Below, piece by piece: positions 22,640 to 33,100 of a stretch of DNA of 35,197 nucleotides. This DNA comes from an uncultured Alphaproteobacteria bacterium. GTDB taxonomy: Bacteria; Pseudomonadota; Alphaproteobacteria; Caulobacterales; Aquidulcibacteraceae. The stretch lies in NCBI GenBank assembly GCA_902826035.1, contig CADEDG010000018.1, positions 1-35,197 of the forward strand. The letters run 5' to 3'. Each line of letters opens with the position of its first letter. The stretch's first letter is position 1. The notes under the pieces are model-generated. The model had not been told where the DNA came from, ran no database searches, and was given only the letters and a program-made list of their open reading frames with translations. The position numbers and the translations under genes are program-made.

Positions 22640-25600
22640 TCAGGGGCCAAAGATGAAGTCGGCCGAGGTGATCTCGTTCGCACCAACGCCGTTGACGCCA
22701 ACCAGCAAGAACGAGTTAACCCCATCGATCGTGACCCGGGTGCTTGCCCCGATGTCGGTGATGATAAGCCGGGTGCCGATATCGGCCGCCGTCAGACCAG
22801 CAAACGCGGTCACGTCGAGCAGATCCTGCCCACCGCCAGCCGCATCGGCGTCGAACCCGTTAATGGTGTCGTTGTTGCCCGAGCCCGGCGCGAACACGAA
22901 GAAGTCGTTATCGTTGCCGCCGTTCATGATGTCGTTGCCAGCGCCGCCGATCAACGTATCCGAGCCGTTGCCGCCCGCCAGGTTGTCGACGCCACCGCGT
23001 CCATCGAGAACGTCAGCCCCGCCATTGGCCCCACCTTGCAGGTTGTTGTTGCCATTGTTGCCGAAGATGAAGTCACTACCCGAACCGCCAGTGACGTTAT
23101 CGACGCCAGCGATCGAGGTGAACCCGCTCGCCGTGCCGGCGACCAGATCGACGCTGACCGAGTTCGGCACCAACGTTCCCGCGTAGCTCAGCACATCGTT
23201 CCCATCAACACCGAGATCGGCGGTAACCGATTCGATATTGGAAAGCGTCACGCCGTTGAAGCTGGCGAGCACACCGGCATTGTACACCGCGGTCAGCGTG
23301 TTGCTCAGGATCGTGCCGGTGATCTGGAGCGTATCGCTGTCGGCGCCGCCATTGTAGCTGGTGTCGTTGCCGTCGCCGAAGCCATAGAGGATCAGGTCGT
23401 TGCCGGCGTCGCCGTTGACTACGTCGTTATTGCCGACGCCGCCGCGCAGCGTGTCGTTGCCGCCTCCGCCATTGATGACATCGCCGCCGGCGCCGTTATT
23501 GCCGCCGTCGATACGGTTGTCATTATTGTCGCCGGTGATCGTGTCGGAGCCGCTCGAACCGAGCACGTTCTCGATGCCGCTCAGCGTGTCAGATCCCGTT
23601 TGAGCACTGCTCGATGTGCCGGCGACGAGGTTGACGATGGCCGCCGTACTAGTTCCACCAAGCGTGTAGGTGTCGACACCCAGGCCACCGATGTACTGGT
23701 CGTCGCCATCGGTGAGCGGACCTCCGCTTGGGGGCGTGGCGCCAAAGATGTCGTCGCCGGCGCCGCCATCCACGATGTCATTGCCCATGGAACCGTTGAG
23801 GCCATTGGCGCCGCCATCGCCGATGATGGTGTCGTTGCCGGCGCCGCCGACCACGTTCTCAATGCCGGCAATATTGGTGAAGCCGGAAGCCGTGCCGGTG
23901 GCCAAATTCACCGCCACCGCGACAGCCGCGAGCGTCGTCGAATAGTTCAGCACATCGACGCCGCCGCCAAGATTGGCGTCGATGCGTTCGACATTGCTCA
24001 CCGTTCCGCCCTCGATGCGATCGATCGCGGTCGGCGAGGAAGCGCGCACGTCTAGCGTCTCACCAAGCGCGCCGCCGCTGATCAGGATGGTGTCGAAATC
24101 AGCGCCGCCGTTGATCGTGTCCTGGCCATCGCCCATCACGTAGAGGATGGTGTCGTTGCCGGCATTGCCGTTTACCGTATCCGCACCCGCATTGCCGTTT
24201 AGAACGTCGGCGCCGTTGCCGCCATTCAATAGGTCGTTGCCGGTGTTGCCGGACAGTACGTCAGCGCCGTCGCCGCCGTTCAGCGTGTCGTCGTTGCCGC
24301 CGCCGTCGAGACGGTCGTTGCCGCCCAGGCCGTTCAGCGTGTTGGCGCCAGCGCCGCCGAAAATGTTGTCATCGAACGCGGTGCCGCCGATCACTGCAGC
24401 GTTGGAGATGATCAGGCTGCCGACATTGCCGCTGGCTGCAGAGGCGATGCTGTTGGGGAACCCAAAGTCATCGTCGTAGCTGACAACCACCCGCACAAGC
24501 TGGCCTTCAACTTCGGCTGGGACCACAAGCGTCGGGTTGACTTCGCCAGCGAGCGGAACCCAGGCAGCGCCGTCGAACGCCTCCCACTGGTACGCGAACA
24601 CCGCCGCTGCAGTTCCGTCCGCATCGGTAAACGCGATTTGCGCACTGATCGTGTCCCCAACAGTCGGGGTCGGATCACTGATCAGCACCGCGCCCACTGG
24701 GGCGTCGTTGATCGGCGCGACCGAGTCCGTCGCCGCTGAGAACACCGTCTCGGCCACGCCGTTCTGGTCGGCGTAGCTCATGCGCACGCGGATGGCCGCC
24801 CCCGCTTGTCCCTGCCCAACCACGAACGTGAGACCGACCGCGGGGATCTGCGTTTCCGATCCTGCTGGTCCGGTATCAATCAGGATGTCGCTCCACAGGC
24901 CGTCACCGTCCTGCTGCTGCCACGTAATAAGGACCGGGCTGGTGATGACGCCGCCCGTCGCCGTGTTATTCGGGTCGGTTACGCCCGAAAAATCCGCCGT
25001 CAGCGTCTGCCCCTCCGCAGGCGTCGTGTCGTCAATCGTTGGCACACCGACAGGGCCGGAGTTTGCCGTTCCGCCGAAGTCCAGCGTGAGGTCGCTGAAC
25101 TGCAGGCGCTCAATATTGCGCACCAAGTCGATGCCATCGACACCAAAGAGGCCTGGCACCACCGCGCCAGCCCCGTCGCGTGCCAGGTGCATGACTCGAA
25201 TGAAGCCGTCGCCGTCTTGGTCGCTGATGCCTTCGGCCGTGCTTTCACCTTCGATAGAGTAATCCGCTCGGACGCCGGTGTACACCGCGGTGTCGATGTC
25301 TGAGTTCGCCGCAAGTGTAAGAATCTCGCGAACAATGCCCAACTGACCCGGATTAAGCGCGCCAGAAAGCATTTCTGGTTCGATCTCGCTCATCCAATTG
25401 GCGCGTTCGTTCAGATCGTCAAAGTCACCGTCATTATTGCGATCCACACCGATAGCGACATGCAGCTGGGCGTCGCCGTCGATGATGTCGTGACCGCCAC
25501 GACCCTCGATGAGGTCCGAGCCCGCGCCGCCCAGGATAATGTTGCCGCTGCTGAACATGTCGTCGCTGCCTACGACATTGCCATCGACCACCCCATTCAC

Positions 25601-28600
25601 GCCGGCCCCAGCCAATCCGAGGAAGGCTTGCATGCCATCGATCCGCTCGATGCCGGCGGCGTTGAGTTCATGGCCAGCCAACGATAGTTCCGCGCCCCCC
25701 AACGGATCGTTGAGACGGTTATCGCCGCGCAAGATGTCATTGAACGCCGAGCCCGAGAGGCCCTCTGTGTTGTCGAAGCGGTCGAGCGTCGCGTTCGGAT
25801 CCGCACCTGGGTGCGGAACTGGACGGATGGCCATGTCGGCCTCCGCGCCGATCGCGGCGTTTTGGTAGCTGCCCCAGTCAAAGCCGATGAAGCCCTCGTA
25901 CCGTTCGGTTCCGGAGCCACTGACCATGATGTCGTCGCCGCCGAAGGAGTCGAAATCGGTCGGGCCGCCCTTGTTGATCAGAACGTCGTGGCCGCCGGCG
26001 GGGTCGTTGTCGCCGAAGTTCAACACCGAGCCGTCCACGTCAGCGTTGTCGCCGGTGAGGAAGCTGTTGCCGAAGCCAGCTTCGAGCCAGTCGTCGCCGA
26101 AGCCGCCGACCAGGCCGATCAATGTGCCGTCGGAAGTGACGAAGTCATTGCCGAGGCCCGCGAACGCTTCACCAGACTCGGAGCCGATGTTGATGAAGTC
26201 GTTGCCGCGGCCGCCGATGACCAAGTCGATGCCGTTGCCGGAATGGATGACGTCGTTGCCGTCATTGCCCTTGATATTGTCGTCGAAGGCAAGGTCGGTG
26301 ATGATGTCGTCGCCGTCCCCGCCATTGAGGATGTCGAAGCCGTTCCCGCCCTCGATGCGGTCATTGCCGCCGTCGCCCCAGATGGTGTCATCGCCGATGC
26401 CCGCGATCAGCGTGTCGTTGTTTTCGGTGCCGCCGAGCACGACGTGGCCAGCGCCACTGTAGCGGAGATAGTTGCTGTCAGGCCCCGCCGTTGACGGATC
26501 GTTGCGCGATACCATCGGCGCGAACGGATTGGCCGCCAGATCCTCGTCCGCGTAGGTTGGATCGGCGCGGTCAACCGGCTGCACGCCATGCGTAAGCCCG
26601 GTGAATTGGGCGCCCTGGTCGATCTCAAGCGTCCAGTTTGGCGTCGCGAAGACGTCGCCCGGCAAGTGCTTGAGGTCGGTGTTGCGCATGATCAGCGAAG
26701 AGAACGAATTGCCTTCGAGCTCGGCCAGGAAGTTCTGACCCGAGAAGCGCGCCAGATAGTAGAAGCGGTCGCCGTTCTGCAGGTTCTCCATCTGCGTTTC
26801 GAACACGAACGCGAAGGTCGAACCCAGCATGCCGCCAAACGCCGGTGCGGTTTCCGCCAAGCCGCCGATCCAGAGATCGACGTTTTCGAGACCGCCAAGG
26901 TTGCCCCCCGCATAGGCGCCGGTGGCATTGAGGAATTCGAGCGAGTCGGTGGGCGCCACGATAGTCCCGCCAGACCAGATCTGATCTTCGCCAGTGACGA
27001 TCGCCATCGCCGCAGCGCGGCGGCCTTCAACCGTCGTTTCCGCCGTGATCAACGCATGCGTGCCATAGGCGGCGATGAAGTTGATGACCGAGGCCGGGTG
27101 CTTCACGTTCTGCGCGAAATCGATCCAGCTTGTGTAGGGCGTCAACAGGCTGTCGCCGGTCGCCGCGTAGAATTGGCGGCGAGCTTCATTCAGGCCGGGG
27201 ACGCCGGTATCGCGACCGCGCGCCAGATTGAGCACGGGAAGGTCAAGCGGCAGACCGACCAGGTTGTTGCGCAACGCTTCGGTGACGAATTCGTCGATCG
27301 CGTTGCCCGACTGGCGGGTCATGCCGCGGATGATCGCAGCCGTCGATTCCGCCGCAGTTGCGCCGCTGGCGACGAATTCGAGCGGATTCAGGAACGCAGC
27401 GATAAGGCCGATCTGATCCACCTCGGCGGTTTCCGGGCGGCCGTCGCTTCCAACCAGGCCGAAATTCGCATCGAAGCGGTCAACAGTTTCGGTCAGCATC
27501 GAGTGACCGAAGCGGTACACAACGTGCGCGAACTCCGCGAAGATCGCCGGATTGATCGTCATGTCGATGTTGATGAACACATCGATGTTCGGTTGGATCT
27601 TCCGCGCGAATTCTTCGAACACCAAATGCTGGTATTGCATTTCGGTGAACACTTTCGCGGCCTGGAACAGACGCTCGCCATTCCACACATAATCGGCAGG
27701 GTCGCTCGACGGCGCCCCGGCCACCGGCTCCAACAGCCACTGATTGAGGAACGCGATGTCAGCCGGCATGCCGTCTGTGCCTTGGGCGACCGCGAGCACC
27801 TGGGCCTGCACCGATTCCACGAGCCGGTTGTGCTCGGAGTGGAAGATGGTGTGAACCGCGGTCAAACCGATGTTCTCGTTGCCGCGGCCGTCGCCGGTGA
27901 CGAAGTGCGCGTCCAACAGCTCGTTGTCGTAGACCCAACCCGCCTTCAGGAATTGGCGGTTGACAATGGCGGTCGGCGGTTGGCCGCCGTCCGGCGCAAA
28001 CAGCGGGTTCACCGCCACTTGCTGCGTGAACTCGAGCAGAACAGTCTCCGGCCCTACGTGCGCCAGGTTGTAGTTCGGATTCGCAACCAGCGTGATGCCG
28101 ACGACGCCGTCGCCGTCAGCGATGTCGTTGACCGCCGGCGTCGCCGGGTTGCCGTCATGATTGAACGTTCCAGGCGCGGCGGCGTGGGCGATGTCGTCGA
28201 GGAACGCGTGATCGGTGCGAACGGTGACGCCGGTGGTGTCAGCAGAACCAGCCGCGATCAACGCCGCAGTGATGGCCGCCGGCGAGTTGATGTCGAGGCC
28301 GCCTGGGATGCCTTCAACCCAAACGATAACGTCGTCAGCAGTGTTGGCGATGCCGTCGGTGCCGTTATCAGTGCGGATGCCGACCTGCGCAAAACCGTTG
28401 GCGCCAGGAATGAAGCGGCCATAGGCGTCGGTCAGAAGCAGCGGCACGTTGTGCACGTCATGATCGCTCAGCTGAATGCCGAGCATCGAGGCGGCTTGCG
28501 CCTTCACGTCCGCCCAAGTCGCCAAGCCGCCATGAGCGCCGTCCAGCAATTTGCCGGTCGATACTGCTTGGCCCAAGCCGTTCAGCGCATACTCGCGGAG

Positions 28601-29443
28601 GAACACCTGGTGCGAGGGATGCGAAGTATAGGTTTGGTTCTGGTCGATAAACGGCGTGGTCTGGTTGTTTTGTTCGTGGATGTCGTCCAAGCTTTCATCG
28701 ACGAAGGGCGTGGCCGGGTTGTCGCCGCGCACGCCATCGGCGCCCGGATCGTTCGAAGCCCGGGTCAGAGCCATGAAATTGGCTGGGTCATCGTCAGTCC
28801 CGAGGACATTGTCGAGACCGTCGAGGTCGGGATTGTACAACGGGTCATCCGGCGCCAACGGGATAAACACGGTGCCGGAGCCGCCCTTGTTCACCAGGTC
28901 GAGGCCGTGATCGAAGAACTGGCCGAACATCGTGAACCAGGAATTGAACGGCGCGGAAAGGCCTTCATCAGGCGCGACGTTAGGGATGAAGAAGACGTCG
29001 CGGTCATCGTTGAGGCCGGTGTTGGGGTTGATCCCAAAGATGCCGTCGAGGCCCGGGCTCACGGCGGTGGGGGCGCCGCCATTGGCCTCGATCGCCGCCG
29101 GGTTGTTCGCAGTCTGGTCAACGATAAGGTTCGAAATCATGCGCAGTTCGGCGTCGAACACAAAGCCCTTAGTTTGGAGGTAGCTGGTGGAGGAACCAAC
29201 CGCTTGGCCAGGAAGGCCTGCCATGGTGACCACACCGGCGTCGCGGAACACAGGGTCCAGCAAGCGGATAAAGTTCTGGTCGGAAGCGCCCCAGGTCTCT
29301 TGACCGGGAATGACGTGGTTGCTGGTGCCCGCCACTTGGCGCAGGCCCCATGGATGGAACGCCGTCGGCGGCAAATTGCCGGATTCAGCCAGCAGGATCT
29401 GGTCAAGAATGAACTTCAGATCGACGCGAAACAGCTGCACCAT
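22640..29443 (-). CDS. Giant secreted animal-type heme peroxidase with RTX calcium-binding repeats (MopA-like)
   Basis: A 2267-residue protein without an N-terminal signal. Residues about 1-930 form an animal-type (peroxidase-cyclooxygenase) heme domain: distal MFGQFFDHGLD (172-182; Gln175, Asp178, His179), catalytic Arg520 with Glu523 in RGNENIGL then HTIFHSEHNRL, proximal His647 in YRFGHSM, and NLARGRDTGVPGLNEAR (739-755). Asp178 and Glu523 align with the heme ester-linking residues of myeloperoxidase. RTX nonapeptides follow at about 1003-1180, then a linker, two Ig-like repeats (about 1465-1680), a second RTX block (about 1685-2210) and a type I secretion end (TIDGVNSFLLVGV then TSADFIFGP). 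The ATG at 29443 has GGGGGA upstream. This plan matches Mn(II)-oxidising peroxidase MopA and related proteins. Export by the downstream exporter is inferred; substrate is unproven. Confidence 0.93.
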   Translation of the reverse strand: MVQLFRVDLKFILDQILLAESGNLPPTAFHPWGLRQVAGTSNHVIPGQETWGASDQNFIRLLDPVFRDAGVVTMAGLPGQAVGSSTSYLQTKGFVFDAELRMISNLIVDQTANNPAAIEANGGAPTAVSPGLDGIFGINPNTGLNDDRDVFFIPNVAPDEGLSAPFNSWFTMFGQFFDHGLDLVNKGGSGTVFIPLAPDDPLYNPDLDGLDNVLGTDDDPANFMALTRASNDPGADGVRGDNPATPFVDESLDDIHEQNNQTTPFIDQNQTYTSHPSHQVFLREYALNGLGQAVSTGKLLDGAHGGLATWADVKAQAASMLGIQLSDHDVHNVPLLLTDAYGRFIPGANGFAQVGIRTDNGTDGIANTADDVIVWVEGIPGGLDINSPAAITAALIAAGSADTTGVTVRTDHAFLDDIAHAAAPGTFNHDGNPATPAVNDIADGDGVVGITLVANPNYNLAHVGPETVLLEFTQQVAVNPLFAPDGGQPPTAIVNRQFLKAGWVYDNELLDAHFVTGDGRGNENIGLTAVHTIFHSEHNRLVESVQAQVLAVAQGTDGMPADIAFLNQWLLEPVAGAPSSDPADYVWNGERLFQAAKVFTEMQYQHLVFEEFARKIQPNIDVFINIDMTINPAIFAEFAHVVYRFGHSMLTETVDRFDANFGLVGSDGRPETAEVDQIGLIAAFLNPLEFVASGATAAESTAAIIRGMTRQSGNAIDEFVTEALRNNLVGLPLDLPVLNLARGRDTGVPGLNEARRQFYAATGDSLLTPYTSWIDFAQNVKHPASVINFIAAYGTHALITAETTVEGRRAAAMAIVTGEDQIWSGGTIVAPTDSLEFLNATGAYAGGNLGGLENVDLWIGGLAETAPAFGGMLGSTFAFVFETQMENLQNGDRFYYLARFSGQNFLAELEGNSFSSLIMRNTDLKHLPGDVFATPNWTLEIDQGAQFTGLTHGVQPVDRADPTYADEDLAANPFAPMVSRNDPSTAGPDSNYLRYSGAGHVVLGGTENNDTLIAGIGDDTIWGDGGNDRIEGGNGFDILNGGDGDDIITDLAFDDNIKGNDGNDVIHSGNGIDLVIGGRGNDFINIGSESGEAFAGLGNDFVTSDGTLIGLVGGFGDDWLEAGFGNSFLTGDNADVDGSVLNFGDNDPAGGHDVLINKGGPTDFDSFGGDDIMVSGSGTERYEGFIGFDWGSYQNAAIGAEADMAIRPVPHPGADPNATLDRFDNTEGLSGSAFNDILRGDNRLNDPLGGAELSLAGHELNAAGIERIDGMQAFLGLAGAGVNGVVDGNVVGSDDMFSSGNIILGGAGSDLIEGRGGHDIIDGDAQLHVAIGVDRNNDGDFDDLNERANWMSEIEPEMLSGALNPGQLGIVREILTLAANSDIDTAVYTGVRADYSIEGESTAEGISDQDGDGFIRVMHLARDGAGAVVPGLFGVDGIDLVRNIERLQFSDLTLDFGGTANSGPVGVPTIDDTTPAEGQTLTADFSGVTDPNNTATGGVITSPVLITWQQQDGDGLWSDILIDTGPAGSETQIPAVGLTFVVGQGQAGAAIRVRMSYADQNGVAETVFSAATDSVAPINDAPVGAVLISDPTPTVGDTISAQIAFTDADGTAAAVFAYQWEAFDGAAWVPLAGEVNPTLVVPAEVEGQLVRVVVSYDDDFGFPNSIASAASGNVGSLIISNAAVIGGTAFDDNIFGGAGANTLNGLGGNDRLDGGGNDDTLNGGDGADVLSGNTGNDLLNGGNGADVLNGNAGADTVNGNAGNDTILYVMGDGQDTINGGADFDTILISGGALGETLDVRASSPTAIDRIEGGTVSNVERIDANLGGGVDVLNYSTTLAAVAVAVNLATGTASGFTNIAGIENVVGGAGNDTIIGDGGANGLNGSMGNDIVDGGAGDDIFGATPPSGGPLTDGDDQYIGGLGVDTYTLGGTSTAAIVNLVAGTSSSAQTGSDTLSGIENVLGSSGSDTITGDNNDNRIDGGNNGAGGDVINGGGGNDTLRGGVGNNDVVNGDAGNDLILYGFGDGNDTSYNGGADSDTLQITGTILSNTLTAVYNAGVLASFNGVTLSNIESVTADLGVDGNDVLSYAGTLVPNSVSVDLVAGTASGFTSIAGVDNVTGGSGSDFIFGNNGNNNLQGGANGGADVLDGRGGVDNLAGGNGSDTLIGGAGNDIMNGGNDNDFFVFAPGSGNNDTINGFDADAAGGGQDLLDVTAFAGLTAADIGTRLIITDIGASTRVTIDGVNSFLLVGVNGVGANEITSADFIFGP
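22830..24400 (-). repeat. C-terminal RTX nonapeptide repeat block of the peroxidase
   Basis: Tandem GGxGxDxLx-type nonapeptides (for example GGNDDTLNGGDGADVLSG and GGAGNDIMNGGNDND) alternate with spacer motifs of the form VSVDLVAGTASGFTSIAGVDNV. Such repeats fold into calcium-bound beta-rolls after secretion. At DNA level the block is full of GCC/GCG-GTTG repeats that make antisense frames look open. Confidence 0.88.
25880..26440 (-). repeat. Central RTX repeat block following the heme domain
   Basis: About a dozen RTX-like units (GGTENNDTLIAGIGDDTIWG, GGNDRIEGGNGFDILNGGDG and similar) directly follow the heme domain. They probably form a calcium-dependent beta-roll that helps folding outside the cell and separates the enzyme from the C-terminal part. 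Confidence 0.8.
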
Positions 29444-29723
29444 TTTCTTGATCCCCCAAAATCAACGGAAATCCGTCGACGAAACGCCTCGACATGCGCC
29501 TCGCGCACATCAGCCGAATCTAGGGATGCTCTCTTCTTTCGCGTCTCTCAATTACAGGCACGCAAGGCGAGCAACGGGTTCGAGCAATTCACCTGTTGCG
29601 CGAGTGGGTAACGTTAACACGCAACCGTATTCCGCTAGCGCTGCGGTTTTTTACAGTGAATCTCGATAAGTCCGCCCCGCCCCAGAGCAAAGAGCGACAA
29701 TGACAAACCTCAGGTTTGAGGAC

Positions 29724-29763
29724 GGGGCAATCGAATTCGAACTGAGCATTCGAATTCCGCCCC
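29724..29763. promoter_or_regulatory. Long composite inverted repeat, candidate operator or RNA hairpin
   Basis: Inner arms GAATTCGAA (29733-29741) and TTCGAATTC (29749-29757) pair perfectly over 9 bp around a 7-nt loop; outer arms GGGGC (29724-29728) and GCCCC (29759-29763) add 5 bp after a small asymmetric internal loop. It lies about 280 bp from the peroxidase start and about 350 bp from the repeat-protein start. It could be bound by a dimeric regulator or act as a terminator-like hairpin; there is no T-run. Confidence 0.45.
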
Positions 29764-30096
29764 TGTATGTGATCCGCAGGCCACATCCCATGCTGAGCAC
29801 CGTGCAAAACGGTCCGAGCAGCGCAAAGTGAAATCAAAGTTACACCAACGAAAGCGGTGAACTTGGGATGAGCTAAGCCAACGCCATCATGATGAATGCA
29901 TGTCGCACGGCAATTTTCGCAGCGCAGTCGCTCTCAAAAACAACATTAACCCTATCCCCGGCGCCAAACTTGAATGGGTCCGACACACCTGACGCGACGA
30001 CCGGTGAAACACATGCTCGCTCGGTGGGCGTGCGCACTCAAGACTTGGCTCGTTGTGAGTTAGATGTGAGGCAAGTGTGGCGCAAAGGGCAGGCAC

Positions 30097-30103
30097 AAGG
30101 GGA
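30097..30103 (+). promoter_or_regulatory. Ribosome binding site of the giant repeat protein
   Basis: AAGGGGA ends 8 nt before the ATG at 30112. It fixes the start of the long frame, which has no other good start nearby and no signal peptide. Confidence 0.7.
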
Positions 30104-30111
30104 CTGGTACT

Positions 30112-33100
30112 ATGAGTGCAGTAGATGATTTCTTCGACATCACCGAAGATGACACGCTCTCCGGCAGCTTGTTCAACGACAATGGAGGCGGCCCCGATGT
30201 CGGTACGCTGAGCATCATCGAAATCGACGGCGTCTCGGCAAACGTTGGGGCGTTGATTATTCTGGCCTCCGGTGCCCTGCTGGTGGTTAACGCCGACGGA
30301 ACCTTCGACTTCAACACCAACGGCGTTTACGATTCACTCTCTCTCGGCGAGAGTGTTTCGGAGATCTTCTCCTATACTGTCGAGGACACCGTAAATGGCG
30401 GATTCAGCACCGCTTTCGTCACGATCACGATCAATGGCGCCAACGACGCCCCCGTTGCGTCCGACGATTCCTTCAGCACGGATGAAGATAGCGCCCTGCT
30501 CGGCAATGTGCTGATCGACAACGGCCTCGGCGCCGATTCCGACATAGACGCCAGCGATGTACTCAGTGTGACTGAAGTTGACGGCGCTCCGATTGGCGGG
30601 CCGATCACGCTCGCATCGGGCGCGCTCCTGACGATGAATTCCGATGGCAGCTTCTCCTACGATCCCAACGGCCAGTTCGACGCACTCGCAGTAGGCCAGC
30701 AGGCTACCGACAGTTTCACCTACACACTCGACGACGGCGCCGGTGGCACTAGCATCGCCACCGCGGTCATTACAATCAACGGCGTGAACGATGCGCCTGT
30801 AGCGCAAAATGACGCGGCCTCTACCAACGAAGCGACCGCGTTGTTGGGCGATGTGCTCGCAAACAATGGCGCGGGCCTTGATTCCGACATCGAAGGTCAG
30901 GCCCTTTCGATCATCGCCGTCAACGGTTCCGCCCTGATCGGTTCGCAGATCACCTTGGCCTCCGGCGCCCTGCTTACGTTGAACGGCGACGGGACATTCG
31001 AATACGATCCTAACAGCGGATTCGAGACCCTGGGCGTTGGCGCCAGCGACACCGACTCCTTCCTTTACACCCTTTCCGACGGCAATGGCGGAACCGACAT
31101 CGGGACCGTCACCATCACCATCAGCGGCCTAAACGACGCCCCCGTGGCATTCGGCGACAGCGTTTCGACCAGTGAAGACACTCCCCTGTTGGGCAATGTT
31201 CTCTCCAACAACGGCGCCGGTGCGGACTCCGACATCGATGTTGGCGACGTGATTGCCGTTAGCGCCGTGGAAGGCTCCGCGCTCAATGTTGGGACACAAA
31301 TCACCCTTGGCTCTGGCGCGCTACTGACCCTCAACGCCAACGGCGCTTTTGACTACGATCCCAACGGCAGCTTCGAGAGTCTCGCCGTCGGCCAACAGGC
31401 CACCGATAGCTTCACCTACGAAATCAGCGACGGCAATGGCGGCACGGACACGGCTACCGTTACAATAACAATCAACGGCGCCAACGACGCTCCGATCGCC
31501 CAAGCGGACTCGGTCTCAACAGATGAAGACACCCAAGGCATCGGGAATGTGTTGCTCGCCAATGGCGCCGGCGCTGACGATGACGTAGATGGGGACGCCC
31601 TGAATGTGTCGGAGGTCAACGGTTCGGCGGCCAATGTCGGCGTACAAATCTCGCTCGGCTCGGGCGCGCTGCTGACGCTCAATGCCGACGGCTCGTACGA
31701 TTACGATCCAAACGGAGCGTTCGAGACGCTAGCTTTTGGCGACAGCACAACCGACAGCTTCAGCTACTCGATCAGTGACGGCAATGGAGGCAGCGATTCC
31801 GCCACGGTCACCATGACCATCACTGGCGTCAACGACGCACCGGTTGGCGTCGCCGACACAAACTCCACCGATGAAGACACGGCGATAAGCGGCAACGTCC
31901 TATTGAACGACACCGACATAGACGCCGGCGCCGTCCTTTCGGTCAGCGAAGTCAACGGCGTCGCCGCCAACGTCAATACAGAAATCACGCTCGCCTCCGG
32001 CGCGTTGCTCACGCTCAATTCCGATGGGAGCTACGATTACAACCCGAATGGCCAGTTCGAAGGCCTGCAAGTCGGCGAGAGCGCCACTGACAGCTTCAAC
32101 TACACCGTGTCGGACGGCCAGGGCGGAACCGACACCGCCACCGCGACCATCACCATCAACGGCGTCAACGACGCCCCGGTAGCCAATGACGACGGCAATA
32201 CCACCGACGAAGCCAACGTCGCCATCGGCAACGTGATCACCAACGACACCGATGTCGACAACGACCCGCAAGTGGTCACCGAGATCAACGGCGTCGCCGC
32301 CAATGTCGGCGTCCAGATCACGCTCGCATCCGGCGCGCTGGTCACGCTCAACTCAGATGGCAGCTACGTCTACAATCCCAACGGCGCCTTCGAGCACCTG
32401 GGTTTCACCGTAGGAACCGCCACCGACAGCTTCACCTACACCTTGAGCGATACATTTGGCGGCACAGACACCGCCACCGTCTCCATGCTCATCGCCGGCA
32501 TCAACGATGCTCCGGTCGCCCTCGCCGACTTGAACTCCACTAACGAAGACATCGACATAGCCGCCAATGTCCTGAGCAATGACACCGACGTCGACACCGG
32601 CGATGTGCTCTCGGTCAGCGAAGTCAATGGCGTCGCTGCCAATGTCGGCGTTCAGATTGCACTCGCTTCCGGCGCGCTGCTGACACTCAATGCCGACGGC
32701 AGCTACGACTACGATCCGAACGGTTCGTTTGAAGGTCTTCAATTAGGCGAGACCGCCACAGACAGTTTCAATTACACCGTCAGCGACGGCAACGGAGGAA
32801 GTGACATCGCTACCGCCACGATCACGATCAACGGCGTCAACGACGCTCCGATCGCCAACGACGACGGCAACACCGCCGACGAGGCCAATTTCATAATTGG
32901 CAACGTGATCACCAACGACACCGATGTCGATAACGATCCGCAGGTGATCACCGCAGTCAACGGCGTGGCCGCAAGCGTCGGCACCCAAATCACGCTCGCC
33001 TCCGGCGCACTACTTACGCTGAACTCCGATGGCAGCTACCAATATGACCCGAACGGTGCCTTCGAACATCTAGGTGTCGCGGTGGGCACTGCGACCGACA

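Larger units (their letters stand above)
29444..30111. promoter_or_regulatory. 668-bp divergent intergenic region between the peroxidase and the giant repeat protein
   Basis: No gene is convincing here; short frames on both strands lack protein-like composition or start inside the next gene. The region must contain promoters for both neighbours. Visible structure: a large imperfect dyad at 29724-29763, a small hairpin CAAACC-TCA-GGTTTG (29704-29718), and a 6-T run at 29647-29652 after a weak stem (CCGC 29632-29635, GCGG 29643-29646). Clear -35/-10 elements were not identified. Confidence 0.5.

Noticed and set aside
22604..24055. 483-codon plus-strand frame opposite the RTX repeats
   Set aside because: Repetitive mirror of the nonapeptide DNA repeats (VVAGA/DDV patterns), not an independent protein.
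26588..29611. Open frame of about 1000 codons antisense to the RTX peroxidase
   Set aside because: It lies opposite the well-supported heme domain; its composition (Arg, Val, Asp, Ala rich, no motifs) is that of a GC-driven mirror frame.
29632..29652. Short stem followed by six T as a rho-independent terminator
   Set aside because: The stem is only 4 bp and no plus-strand gene lies upstream to terminate.
29889..30128. 79-codon plus-strand frame before the giant repeat protein
   Set aside because: It overlaps the real start at 30112, lacks a ribosome binding site and has no protein-like pattern.
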